A stretch of 64,000 nucleotides of DNA, from assembly GCF_023008245.1 (NCBI RefSeq), contig NZ_CP090145.1:1550001-1614000 (forward strand). Direction: 5' to 3'. The notes beneath the pieces are model-generated. The model searched no databases and was not told where the DNA came from. It saw only the letters and a program-made list of their open reading frames with translations. Source of the stretch: Flavobacterium sediminilitoris. Lineage in GTDB: Bacteria > Bacteroidota > Bacteroidia > Flavobacteriales > Flavobacteriaceae. The translations under genes were made by a program, and so were the position numbers. Each line of letters begins with the position of its first letter. The stretch's first letter is position 1. This document shows, one piece after another, positions 61,220 through 64,000 of this stretch.

Positions 61220-62175
61220 TGGCACAGTTAATTAACACAATAGAAGATTTAAAAAAGCATATAGTTGTATCTGCTTCGTTTGACTTTAAAAAAGTCCTTC
61301 CTTATACTAAAAGAGCTGAGAGAAAATATATCATTTCCTTAATTGGCCGTGAACAGTATGACTCAATTATAATTCATCCTTACGATGAAGACAGTGATGC
61401 TCCTATAAATTTAGTTAAATTATTAATTGCTGAAGCTGCGGCACATTTTTCTTTATTATTAGCTCTTCCAGTAATAAACTTACAGATCACTAATCACGGT
61501 TTGAAGACTACAGAAAACAAAGATGCTTCTCCAGCTGACTGGAAAGATGTTCGTGATTTAAAACGATCACTTATAGAAACAGCAAACGAAGCTCTTGATT
61601 CTGCTTTTGAGATCATGGAAGAAAATACAGCTGATTTTTCAGAATGGGTTGCTAGTGATCATTACACAATTTTCAAAGAAGGAATTGTACGACATACAAA
61701 AACTTTCAACGACTTATTCAATATCGGAAACTCAAGAAAAACATTCCTGGCATTAAAGCCATATATGACAGAAGTTGAAGAACGTTTTATTCTTACTATG
61801 CTAGGCCAATGTACACTTGATTTTTTGAAAACTTCATCAACTGATTCTGTCGTTTTAAGATCTCAAAAATTACTGCAGATGGCCGTTGTTTCATTTACAA
61901 TTTCTAAAGCAGCTGTTGCTGGAACTTTTTCCGTAACTCAAAGCTCTTTAGTCGTCTCTTCAGAAGAATTGCCTTGGGAAAGAAATAAAATGGAACTCGA
62001 TGAAGCAAAGCTCGAGCGTTTAAGAAAAGACAGGGAAAATTCTGGAAACGAATATCTCAAGAAACTTAAAAAAATAATTGTAGACAATCCTACAATCTTT
62101 GTCTGTTATGAAGATAAGACAGAAGTTGGATTGGCAAATAAGATCCAAAAATTAAAAACTGGACTAGCTCTGTAA
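61219..62175 (+). CDS. Head-tail connector-like protein with internal duplication (DUF6712-like)
   Basis: A 318-residue helical protein. Its two halves are similar: KKVLPYTKRAERKYIISLIGREQYDSI (about 24-50) and LALKPYMTEVEERFILTMLGQCTLDFL (about 177-203). This looks like the DUF6712-type proteins of Bacteroidota prophages. Its place after the portal suggests a neck or connector component. Function is inferred from position. Confidence 0.6.
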   Translation: MAQLINTIEDLKKHIVVSASFDFKKVLPYTKRAERKYIISLIGREQYDSIIIHPYDEDSDAPINLVKLLIAEAAAHFSLLLALPVINLQITNHGLKTTENKDASPADWKDVRDLKRSLIETANEALDSAFEIMEENTADFSEWVASDHYTIFKEGIVRHTKTFNDLFNIGNSRKTFLALKPYMTEVEERFILTMLGQCTLDFLKTSSTDSVVLRSQKLLQMAVVSFTISKAAVAGTFSVTQSSLVVSSEELPWERNKMELDEAKLERLRKDRENSGNEYLKKLKKIIVDNPTIFVCYEDKTEVGLANKIQKLKTGLAL

Positions 62176-62225
62176 TGTCCTTTTTAAAAAATGAAAACCG
62201 AAATAGTTTTATAAAAAAATAAAAA

Positions 62226-62777
62226 ATGCGTGTAGTTAGAATTGCAACTCCAAACGGAATAGATGATATAAAGTTAATCGCTGAAGATAGTTCAGAGGCG
62301 GTTTTCATTAAACAACTTGCAGAAGCTGGAACATTGTCTTCTTTAAGTTCAAACGCTTCTTCTAGCGTTGTTTTTAGACCTATATCGGTTCAAGGTGTCG
62401 ATCAATCATTTAATGATCAATTAATCTCGAGAGGGACTATAGGTAAATATGATTTCTCAGTTAGACAAAATCAAGATCATAATGTAGATTTATCTTTCAT
62501 TAAAAATGAATTGCCACTCGATCTTACATTATACACTAGTATTAAACTACAGGTTAAACCAAGTAAACAATCATCTGCAATCATTTCTTTAGATACAGTT
62601 TCAGGACTTACCATTTCAGGATCCGACAACAACGTTTTGGCCGTTGCATTTACAGCTGCTCAAACAAAAGAACTATGTAACGAGACTTATTATTATGATA
62701 TCCTTTTTGTAGGAGCTGCTAATAATAATTACTATCTAGAAGGAAAAATCACAGTTAAAAAATCAGCAACACGATGA
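62226..62777 (+). CDS. Phage tail/baseplate-like protein
   Basis: A 183-residue protein. The C-terminal half (DFSVRQNQDHNVDLSFIKNELPLDLTLYTSIKLQVKP) has the look of N-terminal BppU-like baseplate or fibre-attachment domains. It overlaps the following long structural gene by 4 bp (ATGA). Assignment is by pattern only. Confidence 0.5.
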   Translation: MRVVRIATPNGIDDIKLIAEDSSEAVFIKQLAEAGTLSSLSSNASSSVVFRPISVQGVDQSFNDQLISRGTIGKYDFSVRQNQDHNVDLSFIKNELPLDLTLYTSIKLQVKPSKQSSAIISLDTVSGLTISGSDNNVLAVAFTAAQTKELCNETYYYDILFVGAANNNYYLEGKITVKKSATR

Positions 62778-64000
62778 GCAATAATTTCGAAGTAAATATT
62801 CAAGAAGCCATTATTCCTGAGTTAATTGAAGTTCGTGTCGATGAGAATTCTGCGCAAACTGCTCAAGATGCAGCAGCACTAGCCGCTGATATATTAACAC
62901 AGATTCAATCTGCAATTACTGGAATAGATACCAGGAATACTATTATTGACGATAATGGATTTACAAAAGTAGATGAAGTCTTTACAGCTGCAGCTGCATC
63001 TGTTTGGGACATCTCTGGAATTGAATATACAAATCCTGCAGAAGTAATTATTAATATTCCTTTGGCAGTATCTGGCATGCAAAGATGGGATAGAATAGTT
63101 TTAAATACATCAAACACTTTTCAAAGAATTGCTGGAGTCGAAGCTTCAGAAAATCCTGCTATTGATCCAGTTCCTGATAATACATTAGATTATACCTTTT
63201 TCTTAGTTACTGATTCTGAAGTAGGAGATGCTACACCTCCTTTAGTTGGTGGTCAATTTGTAAAAAAAATTTTTTCAAATAGCTATGCTTATCCTGCTTC
63301 AGGATCTAATGCTGTTATAGAATTACGTCCAGATGGAAGCTCTTACTATACTTTGACGAATTCTTCTTTGGTGTCGTTATCTGGATTTAAAAAAACTCTC
63401 ATAACTGGCGTTTTTTCCGCCGAAGAGCCTTACAACAATAAAGAAATCACAATTTTCAATAAAACAGGAGTGGCGTTTACCATTAATAATTTAGAAGATT
63501 CTGCTGGTAATATTCCTTTTTTTTTAAAAGGAGGAGTAGATTTAGTTTTTCCTCCAAATGAAAACATCACATTTTTATATAGTGATTCAGGGATAAACGA
63601 AAAATTTAGAAGTTGGGTAACTTCTACAAATGTTGATGTCGAAAATTTATTTAAAGCAAAAGGAGATTTATACATGTGCCAAGTAACTGGTAGTTCTTTC
63701 TCTAATATTGGATACCCATTAAATCCATCAACTATAGGTACTCCTGCTTATTTGACTGCAAATTTAAGTGCAGATTATAATACTTCTCCTTATTCAACTT
63801 GGAATTTAAGGCGATCAATATGTGCTAATGTAGCTGGAAATACAGCATCATTCGTCTGGCCGTGGAAAAATGTTTCTGTGGGGTTGGGATTCTACGTTTC
63901 AGCGAAAGTAAATGTTAATTTGTCTCTAAACGGTAGATTCTTTTTTGGATTAACAGATAGTACTTCGTCTATTGGGAATGTCAATCCAAGTTCTTTGACT
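62774..64000 (+). CDS. Large receptor-binding or tail-fibre-type protein, 3' end outside the window
   Basis: An open frame from ATG 62774 to the edge (409 codons visible). The N-terminal part (MSNNFEVNIQEAIIPELIEVRVDE, AQTAQDAAALAADILTQIQ) is a helical attachment region; the rest is beta-rich and repetitive with Thr, Ser, Asn and Gly (for example NPAIDPVPDNTLDYTFFLVTDSEVGDATPP), as in tail fibres or tail-tip proteins. The continuing frame, the ATGA overlap and the beta-rich composition support a real long gene; exact role is inferred. Confidence 0.7.
   Translation, partial: MSNNFEVNIQEAIIPELIEVRVDENSAQTAQDAAALAADILTQIQSAITGIDTRNTIIDDNGFTKVDEVFTAAAASVWDISGIEYTNPAEVIINIPLAVSGMQRWDRIVLNTSNTFQRIAGVEASENPAIDPVPDNTLDYTFFLVTDSEVGDATPPLVGGQFVKKIFSNSYAYPASGSNAVIELRPDGSSYYTLTNSSLVSLSGFKKTLITGVFSAEEPYNNKEITIFNKTGVAFTINNLEDSAGNIPFFLKGGVDLVFPPNENITFLYSDSGINEKFRSWVTSTNVDVENLFKAKGDLYMCQVTGSSFSNIGYPLNPSTIGTPAYLTANLSADYNTSPYSTWNLRRSICANVAGNTASFVWPWKNVSVGLGFYVSAKVNVNLSLNGRFFFGLTDSTSSIGNVNPSSLT

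Larger units (their letters stand above)
38341..64000 (+). mobile_element. Prophage (left part; right end outside the window)
   Basis: The region carries a divergent repressor/early gene switch, replication genes, an accessory cassette array, and a late module with protease-scaffold, capsid, terminase subunits, portal and receptor-binding-type genes. All genes except the repressor are on the plus strand. Late gene order is protease, capsid, tail-like, methylase, terminase, portal; terminase and portal follow the capsid genes rather than precede them. No integrase or lysis gene appears in the window, so these must lie to the right, or integration uses another route. Confidence 0.9.

Noticed and set aside
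62894..63675. Minus-strand reading frames in the receptor-binding gene region
   Set aside because: They are shadows of the long plus-strand frame that starts at 62774 and runs off the window.
38341..64000. Mu-like transposable phage
   Set aside because: No DDE transposase or MuB-like ATPase is seen, and the left junction looks like tRNA-targeted integration.

Overview
The window is AT-rich DNA from a member of the Bacteroidota, most likely Flavobacteriaceae (genus not resolved). The evidence is the scarcity of Shine-Dalgarno sequences, several Bacteroidota-type -7 boxes (TAnnTTTG), a mevalonate-pathway gene pair, tandem POT transporters behind a dipeptidyl peptidase, and typical flavobacterial housekeeping genes. 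No rRNA, no complete tRNA and no CRISPR array was seen.

Positions 1-38340 are host chromosome. In order: an MacB/FtsX-type permease (cut at the left edge) with a TolC-like partner; the Fe-S proteins Mrp and Nfu; a ferredoxin-NADP reductase with its [2Fe-2S] ferredoxin; a LpxH-like phosphoesterase, a DUF3050 protein and a glutaryl-CoA-type acyl-CoA dehydrogenase on the minus strand; two paralogous double-glycine-leader Cys-rich peptides followed by a LodA/LodB-type quinoprotein oxidase pair; the tail-specific protease; a surE-to-comEC run that includes lpxB and two NlpC/P60 hydrolases; a thioredoxin-like protein; three POT peptide transporters and a DPP-IV-type peptidase; a 1985-residue hybrid sensor kinase; and HMG-CoA reductase with a GHMP kinase.

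From 38341 to the right edge lies a prophage whose right end is not in the window. Its left junction appears to be the last 13 bp of a tRNA gene directly behind a host terminator. Then come a divergent repressor and early promoter, a Cys-rich LuxR-type regulator, a primase-helicase fusion whose zinc-finger ligands are replaced, a run of small early genes, a non-coding 0.5-kb block with GTTGAAC iterons and a 20-bp AT tandem repeat (candidate origin), and the late module: protease-scaffold, capsid, tail-like proteins, ParB-methylase, terminase small and large, portal, connector and a receptor-binding-type protein running off the edge. No integrase is in the window.

The most unusual structure sits inside the prophage at about 46354-49574. 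Six genes on one strand are each followed by a palindromic element with the architecture of an integron attC site. For five of the cassettes the 7-10 nt at the 5' boundary (GTTRRRY-like) are the exact complement of the sequence at that same cassette's own 3' boundary, and the sequence differs from cassette to cassette, as expected of integron gene cassettes. The cargo includes an orphan cytosine-5 DNA methyltransferase. No integron integrase is visible, so this is a CALIN-like cassette array carried by a phage. A shared operator/promoter module (ATTAATTAATnTATATTTG) occurs both at the early promoter and at the promoter of the late region just downstream of the array and the iterons.
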